A stretch of DNA of 64,000 nt from Bacteroidales bacterium (GCA_029218405.1 JAQXRG010000124.1:1-64000); one strand, 5' to 3'. Shown: positions 1 to 7,785, counted from the first letter of the stretch. The notes: generated by a model not told the origin, from the letters alone. Numbers and translations: made by a program.

Positions 1-1
1 G

Positions 2-2839
2 TCCATGATGGAGAAACTGGCCAACCAGACTGCCGCACTGGAGCTGCAGAAGACCGCTCTGGAGGAATACAAGGCCGAGATGGAGGCCGCTGACCTTGAC
101 CGTGACGGCAAGATCGGTGCAAACGCCGAGACCATCGCCGCCAACAAGGAGGCTGCTGACAAGGCTATCGCTGACCTGAACACCCTGCTGGAAACGGAAG
201 TGAAGGGCCTGAACGACAAGATTGACGCACTCGACGAACGTATCAAGGCTTTGGAGGCCGGCGTGAGCGAAGCCGACTGGCAGACCATCAAGAAGGAAAT
301 CGAGGACGCCAACAAGGAAGTGACCACCGCTTACGAAAAGGCTGACAAGGCGTTGGAAAAGAAGATTGATGACCTGCAGGAACTGCTTGAAAAGAACTTT
401 GGCAATGACCTGGTGACACTGACCTCTTCTGTCAACACCATGGTGACCAATGTTGCGTTCGCTTGGGAAATAAATAATGTTGTTCTTACTCAGAACTTCC
501 CGCTGATGACTGCTATCGAGAAGAGTGCTGTCTTCGGTGGCGAAGGCATCGAAAACTCCATCACCTTCACTGACGGTAATCAGTACCACGTAGGCAAGGA
601 TTTCTATATCCGTGTATCTCCTGCCAGTGCCACTATCACCAAAGAGATGATTTCTTTGGTCAACACCCAAGGTGGCAGTCTGGACGGCATTGTGAAGGTG
701 ACCAACGTTGAGCGTTACAACGGACTGCTTTCTGCCTCCCGTGCCGCTAATGTTCCCAACGGTATCTGGAAGGTTTCCGTAAAGGCTGAGAACTATAATG
801 CGGACGCATTCAAGGCCGCCACGAAAGATGGTAATAAGACTATCCTGTACGCCGTAGCTATTGACAGCAAGGCCGGCAGCAACGAGAACGAAAGCCGTGC
901 GGTTGTTTCTCCGTTCACACTCGGATTCGCACATGAGGCTTATCGGGCTCAGACAGAACTGAACTTCAACGTCAACAATGTGGCTGTTGCTGATATCCAG
1001 AACAGATACGATTCTCAAGACCTGGAAGACAGCAATACAAAGGAACTCAAGTGGTATACTACAGATAATGACCGTTACCCGATTCCTGCCGTTGTCGTTA
1101 CAAACAACAACACGGCTGATGACGCAAATGATAATCGTTCAGCATCACGAAATATACCGCTTCTGCCTGCCGTACAGGGAGAGAACATCACCATCAAGCT
1201 GGATGGGGCAGCCGACTATAGCAGCAATATCCGCGCCATGTATGTCACGTTGGATAAAGATTATACTACCGCCAACGATCCCTCTGAAATCGTGGCATGG
1301 GAAGCATACGAGTACACCAACCTGAACAAGGTGGTGGAAGGCAAGGAGATTAGTATCAAGGTGGACAGCAAGCGTTCCATCCGCGACATCATCGGTTTCC
1401 GTGTCTATGCCGTGAACTACGACGGTACTATGGTTGACCCGGACGGTAAGGCATTCTATGTGAAGATTGGTATGGACGGCGTGACTATCCCGGCTACAGC
1501 CACTGAAGTTGTCGCTACATATCCTGAGTATTCTATGAATCCGTGGTCTACGACCTATGAGTTCGCTGAAGATACCTTCAGCAGCATCCGTGGCATCAAG
1601 AGCATCACTTCCTTCGAATGGACAGCTGATGGTATCGGTTCTGAATGGCAGAATACTCCCAATATTAAACATTGGGATGCCAACGGCTTCAAGGTACAGT
1701 TGGTAGATAAGAATGACAATTCAGTTTGGACTTCTACTGAAACGGATGTAGTTGTAAGTGCAAATGGTAAGACACTGACCATCACTCCGCAAAGCCCTGT
1801 TGACCTCTCTGCGGTTGTGGGTATCAAGACCCAATTCAACCATGGCTTGAAGTATATCGTTGATAACAGATCACTCAAGGGTACATTGGTGATGAAGGAT
1901 GCTGACGGCTTCGCTATCGCAACGATGGAGGTAACTGCCAAGAAGGTATTGCCTGCTACAGCTCCTGCAAACTTCACCGTGAAGGCCGGTCAGATTGTTG
2001 GTGGCGTACACTATGCTTATCTGGAGCCTACACAAGTAGGTGGTGTTGTAGTAGGTCAGCAGAAGTTGACTCGTGTATTCAATAATTGGGTGGATTTCAA
2101 CTCAAGCAACACTTTGGCTAACTATTACAACGCCATCTTTGAGAATGCTCAATTGGATAGCAATAGCGGCGAATACACCCAGTCGTTGATGACGGGAGCT
2201 AACTATAGCATCCCCGCTGATTTGGTGGACAATACGACACAGCATGCCACTTCCATCCAGTACATCTATCCGGGTGTCAGCACGGCTTCGCCCACGAATA
2301 TGGCTAATGATAAAGCTGTTACCGTGAAGCAGTTCAATACCGTATTCTGTAGCATCTTCCACGAGAATGTAATGTCTTGGAGATGGGCTACAGGAACTGA
2401 ACTGGGATGGTATCAGAAACCAGAGAATGGTAAGTGGTACCGCGATGCAGCTTATACTACTGAGGCAATCCTTCCGAAGGAGCGTTTCGTTTACGGATGT
2501 GATGACTTCACAATCGGAGTAGAAGCTATTTTCGGTAACAATACCTTTAATGCTACCGATTACAGCAAGAGTCTCAAGGACTTGATTAGCAAATTGAATT
2601 GGAACGGTGCAAAAGCTGAGTTGATCAGTAAGGAAACAGGTACTGTAGACTACTTCAAGATTACTATTTCTGATTCTAATGGTAACAAGATTTTGAACAT
2701 TAAGAAGAAAGCCAATACTCAAAATCCTGTAGCTGATGTTCCGTCTGAATTGCGGTTGACAGTTAAGGATAAATTCGGAAAACCTGTTGTTATCAAGTTG
2801 GATGTAACAGTGTATAAGGATCGCGTTTCTAACAACTAA
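2..2839 (+). CDS. Coiled-coil surface protein, 5'-partial (PL29-N-like)
   Basis: The reading frame is open at the left edge, so the true start and any signal peptide or lipobox lie outside the window; 945 codons are visible. The first ~140 residues are charged, low-aromatic and heptad-like, as in the coiled-coil stalks that open many large Bacteroides surface proteins annotated as PL29-lyase N-terminal-domain proteins. Inside this stalk, near residue 31, the motif DLDRDGKI fits an EF-hand/dockerin-type calcium loop (DxDxDG). The remaining ~800 residues are beta-rich with no catalytic motif I recognise. A stalk followed by a large beta-rich body suggests an exported, cell-surface protein, but binding partner and enzymatic role are unknown. 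A strong hairpin follows the stop codon. Being a lyase is not supported by anything visible here. Confidence 0.75.
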   Translation, partial: SMMEKLANQTAALELQKTALEEYKAEMEAADLDRDGKIGANAETIAANKEAADKAIADLNTLLETEVKGLNDKIDALDERIKALEAGVSEADWQTIKKEIEDANKEVTTAYEKADKALEKKIDDLQELLEKNFGNDLVTLTSSVNTMVTNVAFAWEINNVVLTQNFPLMTAIEKSAVFGGEGIENSITFTDGNQYHVGKDFYIRVSPASATITKEMISLVNTQGGSLDGIVKVTNVERYNGLLSASRAANVPNGIWKVSVKAENYNADAFKAATKDGNKTILYAVAIDSKAGSNENESRAVVSPFTLGFAHEAYRAQTELNFNVNNVAVADIQNRYDSQDLEDSNTKELKWYTTDNDRYPIPAVVVTNNNTADDANDNRSASRNIPLLPAVQGENITIKLDGAADYSSNIRAMYVTLDKDYTTANDPSEIVAWEAYEYTNLNKVVEGKEISIKVDSKRSIRDIIGFRVYAVNYDGTMVDPDGKAFYVKIGMDGVTIPATATEVVATYPEYSMNPWSTTYEFAEDTFSSIRGIKSITSFEWTADGIGSEWQNTPNIKHWDANGFKVQLVDKNDNSVWTSTETDVVVSANGKTLTITPQSPVDLSAVVGIKTQFNHGLKYIVDNRSLKGTLVMKDADGFAIATMEVTAKKVLPATAPANFTVKAGQIVGGVHYAYLEPTQVGGVVVGQQKLTRVFNNWVDFNSSNTLANYYNAIFENAQLDSNSGEYTQSLMTGANYSIPADLVDNTTQHATSIQYIYPGVSTASPTNMANDKAVTVKQFNTVFCSIFHENVMSWRWATGTELGWYQKPENGKWYRDAAYTTEAILPKERFVYGCDDFTIGVEAIFGNNTFNATDYSKSLKDLISKLNWNGAKAELISKETGTVDYFKITISDSNGNKILNIKKKANTQNPVADVPSELRLTVKDKFGKPVVIKLDVTVYKDRVSNN

Positions 2840-2861
2840 TCAAAATCATCACTCTATTAGC

Positions 2862-2897
2862 AAGGCGGCTCTCTCCCCACAGGAGGCGGGCCGCCTT
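2862..2897 (+). terminator. Intrinsic terminator-like hairpin after the surface protein gene
   Basis: AAGGCGGC pairs with GCCGCCTT across a 20-nt loop, 22 nt after the stop codon, and is followed by a short T-rich stretch (CTTCTT overlapping the stem end). It ends the gene on the left. The decayed group II intron begins only about 7 nt further on. Confidence 0.65.
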
Positions 2898-2903
2898 CTT
2901 GCG

Positions 2904-3249
2904 GTACGCTCGGCATGAGCATTGTCTAACGGGTGCAAGTCCCGAAGCCACCCTAATAGCGGGAAGGCTATACCCCAAGGCAAGGGTGTCCATCGTGAGG
3001 CGGAATCTGAAGGGAGCCGTCGGCAAACATCTGGCATAACGAACAGAAACTTCATACAAGGCATTTGACCGTGGTTAACCGTATGGTGCAGCAAACCATC
3101 AACCAGGTATTGACTATCATCTACGAGCTTCAGTTCTTCAGCTTCCGCCCGAGAAGCGGATGTCTGAACGCACAGCGAGAGGTACAGAAGACGGTTGATG
3201 AAAGCTACAGGTCCGTCAACATGAAAGTAGGAGATGAACACCTATAAAT
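2904..3249 (+). mobile_element. Decayed group II intron, internally deleted
   Basis: From 2904 the sequence reads like the 5' end of a bacterial group II intron: GTACG in place of the GTGYG consensus, then CGGGTGCAAGTCCCG, then stretches typical of domain I such as CCCTAATAGCGGGAAG, GTGAGGCGGAATCTGAAGG and CGAACAGAAACTTCATA. At about 3062 this RNA part joins directly to an internal piece of the reverse transcriptase/maturase reading frame, so the domain I-IV junction and the start of the protein are deleted. The 3' part of the protein and domains V-VI are also missing. The element cannot splice or move. It lies directly behind an intrinsic terminator hairpin, which is the known target preference of class C introns; that classification is inference. 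Confidence 0.8.
3063..3247 (+). pseudogene. Fragment of group II intron reverse transcriptase/maturase
   Basis: The ~60-residue reading frame contains TVVNRMVQQTINQVLTIIYE and RPRSGCLNAQREVQKTVDE, which match the conserved reverse transcriptase blocks usually written as (V)VDR(V/M)VQQAI..VL.PIYE and GFRP.R.CH.ALREVQ. Residues between these blocks are missing, the catalytic YADD block is absent, and an in-frame stop follows shortly after. It is a remnant of a protein normally above 400 residues, belonging to the intron relic that surrounds it. No function is expected. Confidence 0.8.
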
Positions 3250-3320
3250 AGCGTTTACCTCCTACTCGTTCCAAAGAACCTGCTTTCGGGGTCAAGCCTT
3301 TATCATATCCGTCTTCTTGA

Positions 3321-4613
3321 CTACAGGGCATATAACACGGCGAACAGGGGGATGTTCTCCATCCACGTCTGGTCCCGGTAATCGGACATGGACAGTCGCA
3401 CGCCTTTCATCCCCTCATGGGCGGCTACAAAATGGCTGAGCGACTTCGCCTTCACGTTCTCCTCCGCCTTCACCTCGACAGGAAGTAGGCGGCCTCCCTT
3501 CTGCACGAGGAAGTCCAGCTCCCCGTCACTCCTTTCACTGCTCCAGTAATACACCTGCAGGTCCTCCCTTGCCACCATCTGCTGCAGCACATATTGTTCC
3601 GTGAACATTCCCTTGAGCTCCTCAAAGACCTGGTTGCCTATCAGCATCATGTCTGCGGGCGCTCCGCTCAGGGCGGCCAGCAGTCCCAGGTCCAGGAAGA
3701 ACAGCTTGAAGGCGGAGAGGTCCTCGTAGAACTTCAGGGGGACACCCGCTTTCCGGACCCGCGGCACCTTCGTCAGTATGCCACAGTCCATCAGCCACTG
3801 GATGGCTACCTCGAACTCGGCGGCACGGGCACCTTTCTTGAGCACGCCATAGATGAACTTCCTGTTCTCCTTCGCCAGCTGGGAGGGGATGGAGTTCAGC
3901 ACCATCAGTATCCGCTGCACGTCGGAGGTCGGAGCGTGCTTGGACACGTCATTCGCGTACGCGGTCAGTATGTTCTCCTGTATCCGCCGCACCTTCGCCA
4001 GGTTGCCTTCCTGCACATAGCTGAAGACGGCCTCCGGCATCCCACCCACATAGTAGTATTGCCGCAGGAGGTCTATGAACTTGGATTTCAGTATCTTCAG
4101 GAGCTGCCAGTCCGGACATGGCAACAGCCGTGCCAGCGGCTCGTTGCCCGTCGCCCACAGGAACTCCTCAAAGTCCAGCGGATGGATGTCCAGCATGTCT
4201 ACCTTCCCGACCGGAAACGAGGTGCCCGGATGGAGCGCTATGCCCAAGAGGGACCCTGCCACCATCACATGGTATTCGGGAGCGTTCTCACAGAAGTACT
4301 TGAGTACGCCCAGCCCCCTGTTTACCTCTTGTATCTCGTCCAGGATAATCAGTGTCTCGCCAGGCCGGGGGATAACCCCTGTCAGTGCCTGCAGGGCGGT
4401 GAGGATGCGTGGCACGTCATAATCGGTATCGAAAATGCCCCGCAACCGTTCGTCAATGTCAAAATTGGCGTAAAGTACACTGGCGTACTCCCTGCTGCCG
4501 AACTCTTTCATCAGCCAGGTTTTCCCTACCTGACGTGCTCCTTTGAGAATCAGCGGCTTCCTGTGCGGGTCCTGTTTCCATTCCAATAGTCGGGTATATG
4601 CTTTTCGTTTCAT
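3321..4613 (-). CDS. AAA-family ATPase with DUF4143 domain
   Basis: This is a 430-residue protein of the AAA_14/DUF4143 family common in Bacteroidales. The Walker A motif GARQVGKT lies at residues 25-32 and a Walker B-type LIILDEIQEV near residues 88-97; the C-terminal half is the DUF4143 region with its typical nuclease-fold-like stretch (YYWSSERSDGELDFLV) and VEVKAEEN. The ORF track starts at a TTG at 4646, but that codon is part of a TATCTTTG -7 box, so I place the start at the ATG at 4613, giving MKRKAYTRLLEWK as in relatives. Cellular role is not established; members occur as solitary, often multicopy genes. Its promoter overlaps three direct repeats at 33-bp spacing, which suggests specific, possibly self-directed control. 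Confidence 0.9.
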   Translation of the reverse strand: MKRKAYTRLLEWKQDPHRKPLILKGARQVGKTWLMKEFGSREYASVLYANFDIDERLRGIFDTDYDVPRILTALQALTGVIPRPGETLIILDEIQEVNRGLGVLKYFCENAPEYHVMVAGSLLGIALHPGTSFPVGKVDMLDIHPLDFEEFLWATGNEPLARLLPCPDWQLLKILKSKFIDLLRQYYYVGGMPEAVFSYVQEGNLAKVRRIQENILTAYANDVSKHAPTSDVQRILMVLNSIPSQLAKENRKFIYGVLKKGARAAEFEVAIQWLMDCGILTKVPRVRKAGVPLKFYEDLSAFKLFFLDLGLLAALSGAPADMMLIGNQVFEELKGMFTEQYVLQQMVAREDLQVYYWSSERSDGELDFLVQKGGRLLPVEVKAEENVKAKSLSHFVAAHEGMKGVRLSMSDYRDQTWMENIPLFAVLYAL

Positions 4614-4618
4614 GACTA

Positions 4619-4701
4619 CACTTTTTCGGATGAATAATTGCCACAAAGATACACTTTTTCGGACGAATCATCACTATAACTGCCCACTTTTTCGGACGAA
4701 C
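4619..4701. repeat. Three 17-bp direct repeats at exact 33-bp spacing over a promoter
   Basis: CACTTTTTCGGAYGAAY occurs at 4619-4635, 4652-4668 and 4685-4701, with start-to-start distances of exactly 33 bp. Copies 2 and 3 differ only at the last base; copy 1 also has GATGAA instead of GACGAA. The copies flank and overlap the TATCTTTG box (reverse strand 4651-4644) of the DUF4143 ATPase gene: one lies in the short 5' leader, one immediately upstream of the -7 box, one further upstream. The arrangement suits cooperative binding of a regulator on one DNA face, since 33 bp is about three helical turns. The bound factor is unknown. Confidence 0.8.
4644..4651 (-). promoter_or_regulatory. Promoter -7 box of the DUF4143 ATPase gene
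   Basis: TATCTTTG on the minus strand fits the Bacteroides TAnnTTTG -7 consensus and lies 30 nt upstream of the ATG at 4613. No clear -33 TTTG is visible at the expected distance; the repeat copies occupy that region, consistent with a regulated promoter. Confidence 0.6.
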
Positions 4702-4873
4702 AGGGAATCAAGTGAAGATGCCCCGAATAGAACTCCAGCAGGGACTATACGTCACTTGGTGTCGAACTTGATGAGGCAGGTCATCCAATGCATTAATCGG
4801 AAAATGGTGTAGGTGACTGCAACTTGTACAAAAATCCTGGTAGAGAAGCAGCGGCGGGTAATTTGGCCGGGTC
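4702..4873. other. Intergenic flank of the repeat array; no gene seen
   Basis: No convincing coding sequence or RNA gene is present. The stretch around 4786-4852 (CCAAT..., then GGTGTAGGTGAC, then CAAAAA and GGTAGAG) has recognisable similarity, in the same order, to the reverse complement of the flank of the second array near 57490-57570. It therefore appears to be part of the same composite repeat element. Confidence 0.5.
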
Positions 4874-5105
4874 TGAGAATGCCTGTGCTGAGGTTACAAG
4901 AATGCCTGTCGTTACGGTACAACGACAGGCATTCTTGTTCTGTAACGACAGGCATCGTCAGGAGGTAACAACAGGCATTCTTCCACCGTAACAACCGCAG
5001 TTGTGACGGTCTCACGAACGAAGTCATGAGCTCCTCATGAACCCGTTCGTCAGCCCCTCACGAACCCGTTCATGAGGGAGTGACAAACCCAGTCGTGAGC
5101 AGGCT
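4874..5105. repeat. Array 1: ten tandem 23-nt quasi-palindromic units
   Basis: The sequence keeps a 23-nt register for ten units. Each unit is an 18-nt core followed by a 5-nt spacer. Cores fall in two types: CAAGAATGCCTGTCGTTA, used in both orientations in the first five units, and TCACGAACCCGTTCATGA-like imperfect palindromes in the last five. Spacers vary (for example cggta, ttctg, ggagg, gctcc, gcccc). The last unit runs into the stop codon of rhaD. It is not a CRISPR array, because the conserved part is degenerate and the variable part is only 5 nt; 23 is not a multiple of three, so it is not a protein repeat. Function is unknown. Confidence 0.85.
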
Positions 5106-5914
5106 TATTTCGGCAGGCCGAAGGCAACCGTCATCTCGTGCATCTGCTCGTCCGTCATGCCCTCCGGCTCGAAGCCCATGGTGCGGGCGTTCAGGTAAAT
5201 CTGGGCCGCCTTGGAGAGTACGTCAATCTGGTCGAAGGCATCCATCACATCGTCGCCTACGGCAAACACACCGTGCTTTTCCCACATCACTACATCGTAG
5301 TCATCGAGCTCGGCCAAGGTAGCTTCCGCCAGGTCCACCGAGCTGGGCATCTTGTAAGGTACGATGCCCACGCCGCGCGGACAGAAGGCCTTGGTTTCCG
5401 GAATCATGCTCCACAGCAGGTGGGTCATGGCGTCCTTCTCTAAGAACCGTTTGTTGTGCGTCATGGCCACTAGGTCGATGGGGTGCGTGTGCACGGTCGC
5501 CTTCTTGGCGCCACCCTGGCTGATGAGCCAGTTGTGGACAGACAGGTGTGCGGCCACTTCGGAAGTGGGCACCACGGTCTGGTCGGCGATGATGACATAG
5601 CTGGCGCAGTCGTCGCAGATGCGGATGATGGAGCCGTTCGCCATCGGCCAGCGGGCCAGGTCGCGCATGCGCTTGCCGGTGCCCTTGCAGTAGAAATAGC
5701 AGCCCTTCAGGTGGGGGAGGGTAGCGCCGATGGACTTCGGCTCGGTGAGGGCCGGCAGCTGGCGGATCTCGTCGTCCACAAATTCAGTCACGTTGATGGT
5801 AATGTTGCCGCCGTTGCGCTCGGCCCAACCTTTCTGCCACAGATAGCCGGCAACTTCGGCTACTTGGTTGATTTCATGGGCCAATGCGGGGCGTCCTTCA
5901 AGAATTGATTTCAT
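5105..5914 (-). CDS. rhaD: Rhamnulose-1-phosphate aldolase
   Basis: The enzyme splits L-rhamnulose 1-phosphate into dihydroxyacetone phosphate and L-lactaldehyde, the last specific step of L-rhamnose catabolism in the cytosol. The 269-residue length is close to the usual ~274. It is a class II zinc aldolase: zinc ligands are expected at His142 and His144 in VHTHPID and His214 in WEKHGVF, with the catalytic Glu in VPTSEV near residue 119. The N-terminal KGWAERNGGNITI segment is characteristic of the family. The rhamnulokinase gene lies 104 nt upstream on the same strand, but a separate TAACTTTG box precedes this gene, so it may also be transcribed independently. Array 1 abuts its stop codon. 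Confidence 0.95.
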   Translation of the reverse strand: MKSILEGRPALAHEINQVAEVAGYLWQKGWAERNGGNITINVTEFVDDEIRQLPALTEPKSIGATLPHLKGCYFYCKGTGKRMRDLARWPMANGSIIRICDDCASYVIIADQTVVPTSEVAAHLSVHNWLISQGGAKKATVHTHPIDLVAMTHNKRFLEKDAMTHLLWSMIPETKAFCPRGVGIVPYKMPSSVDLAEATLAELDDYDVVMWEKHGVFAVGDDVMDAFDQIDVLSKAAQIYLNARTMGFEPEGMTDEQMHEMTVAFGLPK

Positions 5915-5945
5915 ATATTGTTGGTCATTTAAAGTTAATACTTTC

Positions 5946-5953
5946 CAAAGTTA
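5946..5953 (-). promoter_or_regulatory. Candidate promoter -7 box of rhaD
   Basis: TAACTTTG on the minus strand, with TTG 20 nt upstream, lies in the rhaB-rhaD gap about 32 nt before the rhaD start. It would let rhaD be expressed apart from rhaB. Confidence 0.55.
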
Positions 5954-6018
5954 CAAAGAGTTTTGCTGAAACACAACGATTCACAGCGTTTTTTTTGCGC
6001 CGTGTGTCCCGGCGACGG

Positions 6019-7506
6019 TCATCGTCCGCCGATGCACTGCAGGTAGCGGCCGTAAGCGGCGTTCCAGCTGTCCGCGTCGGTGGGCAGGAACTCCATCGGC
6101 TGCACGTTGGCCGAGATGACCCGGCGCATGTCCGCCAAGGACGAGACGGCTCCCGCCGCCTTGGCCTGCAGCATGATGTTGCCGATGCTGGTGGCTTCGC
6201 TCGGACCGGCATAGACCGGCAGTCCGATGGCGTTGGCCGTGAACTGGTCGAGCAGCTGGTTGCGCGAGCCGCCGCCGATGATGTGGAGCTTGCGGAGCGG
6301 GTGGTCGGACAGCTGGTGGAACACGTCGAGGGTCTCGCGGTACTTCATGGCCAAGCTCTCGAAGATGACCCGGATGAACTCGCCGTGCGTCCGCGGGGCC
6401 CGTTCCTGGCCGGTGCGGGCGCAGTAGTCCAGGATGGCCTGGGGCATGTGGGCGGGATTGGTGAAGCAGGGGTCGGACGGGTTGATGAAGCAGCGGAAGG
6501 GTTCGGCCTCCTCGGCCAGCGCCACCATCTGCGGGTAGGAGTATTCGGTGCCCTCCTTGCGCCACTGCTTGAGGCATTGCTCCACGATCCAGAGGCCGGT
6601 GATGTTCTTCAGCAGCCGGATGGTGCCGTCCACGCCGCCTTCGTTCGTAATATTATAATGTGTGGTCTGCTCGTTGATGACCGGTCCCTGCGACTCGATG
6701 CCCATGAGCGACCAGGTGCCCGAGCTGAGGTAGGCGAAGTCGGGGTCGGAAGCGGGGATGGCGGCCACCGCCGATGCGGTGTCGTGTCCGGCCACCGCGA
6801 TGACGGGCACCGGGTCTATCTGCAGCTCCTCGCACAGTTCCTGGCGGAGCAGGCCGATGCGGTGTCCCGGCTCGACCATCGTGCCGAACAGCTCGGGACG
6901 GATGCCGGCGGCCTTCATCAGCTCCTCGTCCATCCGCCGGGTGGAGGGGTTGAGCAGCTGCGAGGTGGAGGCGATGGTGTATTCGGTCACCATCTCGCCG
7001 GTGAGCAGGTACGACAGGGCATCGGGCATGAAGAGCAGGCGCCGGGCGTGGCGCAGGTGGAAGTCGTCGCGGCGGGCCAGCGCGTAGAGCTGGAAGAGCG
7101 TGTTGAAGTCCATGTGCTGGAGGCCCGTGCGGGCGTAGAGCTGGTCGGCGGGCATCACCTGTTCGAAGAAGACCTCCTTCTGTCCCACGGTCTGCTGCGG
7201 GTCACGGTAGGCGTAGGGCAGTCCGATGAGGTTGCCGTCGGCGTTGAAGCAGGCCACGTCCACCCCCCAGGTGTCGATGCCGATGGAGGTGATGGGCAGT
7301 TTCTTTTTCGCCACTTCCGCGAGTCCCTTCTTCAGGTGCTCGTACAGCGAGTAGATGTTCCAGTAGAAGTGCCCGTTGAGCGGGAGCATCTGGTTGGGGA
7401 AGCGGGTCACCTCCTCCAGGGTCAGCTGCGTGCCCTGCAGGGTGCCCAGTATGGTCCGGCCGCTGGTGGCGCCGAGGTCGAATGCGATGAAATGTTGAGT
7501 GTCCAT
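6019..7506 (-). CDS. rhaB: Rhamnulokinase
   Basis: Phosphorylates L-rhamnulose at O1 with ATP, feeding the aldolase encoded just downstream. It is a FGGY-family sugar kinase of 495 residues, matching family length. Recognisable family segments are FDLGATSGRTILG at the N-terminus (phosphate binding), ITSIGIDTWGVD near residue 80, the hinge-region IAVAGHDTASAVAA and the C-terminal IIGGGSRNQLLDQ adenosine-site motif. A TACCTTTG -7 box lies in front of it. No rhamnose isomerase, transporter or AraC-type regulator is adjacent, although in many Bacteroides these are clustered, so the pathway is split or rearranged here. Confidence 0.95.
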   Translation of the reverse strand: MDTQHFIAFDLGATSGRTILGTLQGTQLTLEEVTRFPNQMLPLNGHFYWNIYSLYEHLKKGLAEVAKKKLPITSIGIDTWGVDVACFNADGNLIGLPYAYRDPQQTVGQKEVFFEQVMPADQLYARTGLQHMDFNTLFQLYALARRDDFHLRHARRLLFMPDALSYLLTGEMVTEYTIASTSQLLNPSTRRMDEELMKAAGIRPELFGTMVEPGHRIGLLRQELCEELQIDPVPVIAVAGHDTASAVAAIPASDPDFAYLSSGTWSLMGIESQGPVINEQTTHYNITNEGGVDGTIRLLKNITGLWIVEQCLKQWRKEGTEYSYPQMVALAEEAEPFRCFINPSDPCFTNPAHMPQAILDYCARTGQERAPRTHGEFIRVIFESLAMKYRETLDVFHQLSDHPLRKLHIIGGGSRNQLLDQFTANAIGLPVYAGPSEATSIGNIMLQAKAAGAVSSLADMRRVISANVQPMEFLPTDADSWNAAYGRYLQCIGGR

Positions 7507-7538
7507 ATCTGAATTATTAATAGGGTTAACTGTTGCTA

Positions 7539-7546
7539 CAAAGGTA
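7539..7546 (-). promoter_or_regulatory. Candidate promoter -7 box of rhaB
   Basis: TACCTTTG on the minus strand, 33 nt upstream of the rhaB start codon. A clear -33 TTTG is not seen, which would fit dependence on an activator. Confidence 0.5.
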
Positions 7547-7639
7547 GGAGGTTTTTGGCATTTTCACGCCATTATTTTGGTTTTTTTCTTGGATTTATGC
7601 GTACATTTTTTTATTGACGCTCTGCGGATGCCCGGCCTT

Positions 7640-7785
7640 GCTGGGCGCGCAGACGAAGTTTGTCTCGCAGCAGACATTCCCGGCGAAGATGGAGATGTGG
7701 CGTCGTGGAGCCGGGGGACTTCAAGGTCTGCATCGGCAGCAGTTCGGAGGATATCCGGTTGGAAAAAGGATTCAGGCTGGACTGA
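7640..7785 (+). pseudogene. Relic of GH3 beta-glucosidase C-terminus (Fn3-like domain)
   Basis: Between rhaB and the CoA-transferase the plus strand encodes, in one frame from 7702, VVEPGDFKVCIGSSSEDIRL, then EKGFRLD and a stop at 7785. This is the typical end of the Fn3-like domain of family GH3 beta-glucosidases (consensus W.VEPG.F.VMVGASSRDIRL). The matching preceding KMEMW (7686-7700) is one frame off, so one base separates the two pieces. Everything upstream, including the catalytic domain, is gone. It is a gene remnant with no expected product; the left limit is approximate. Confidence 0.7.

Noticed and set aside
4874-5105. CRISPR array
   Set aside because: The conserved part is degenerate, appears in both orientations, and the variable part is only 5 nt; no cas genes are in the window.
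5884-7512. 542-residue plus-strand ORF over rhaB
   Set aside because: Antisense shadow of a clear rhamnulokinase gene in GC-rich DNA; composition (His/Val/Gly-rich) is unlike a real protein.
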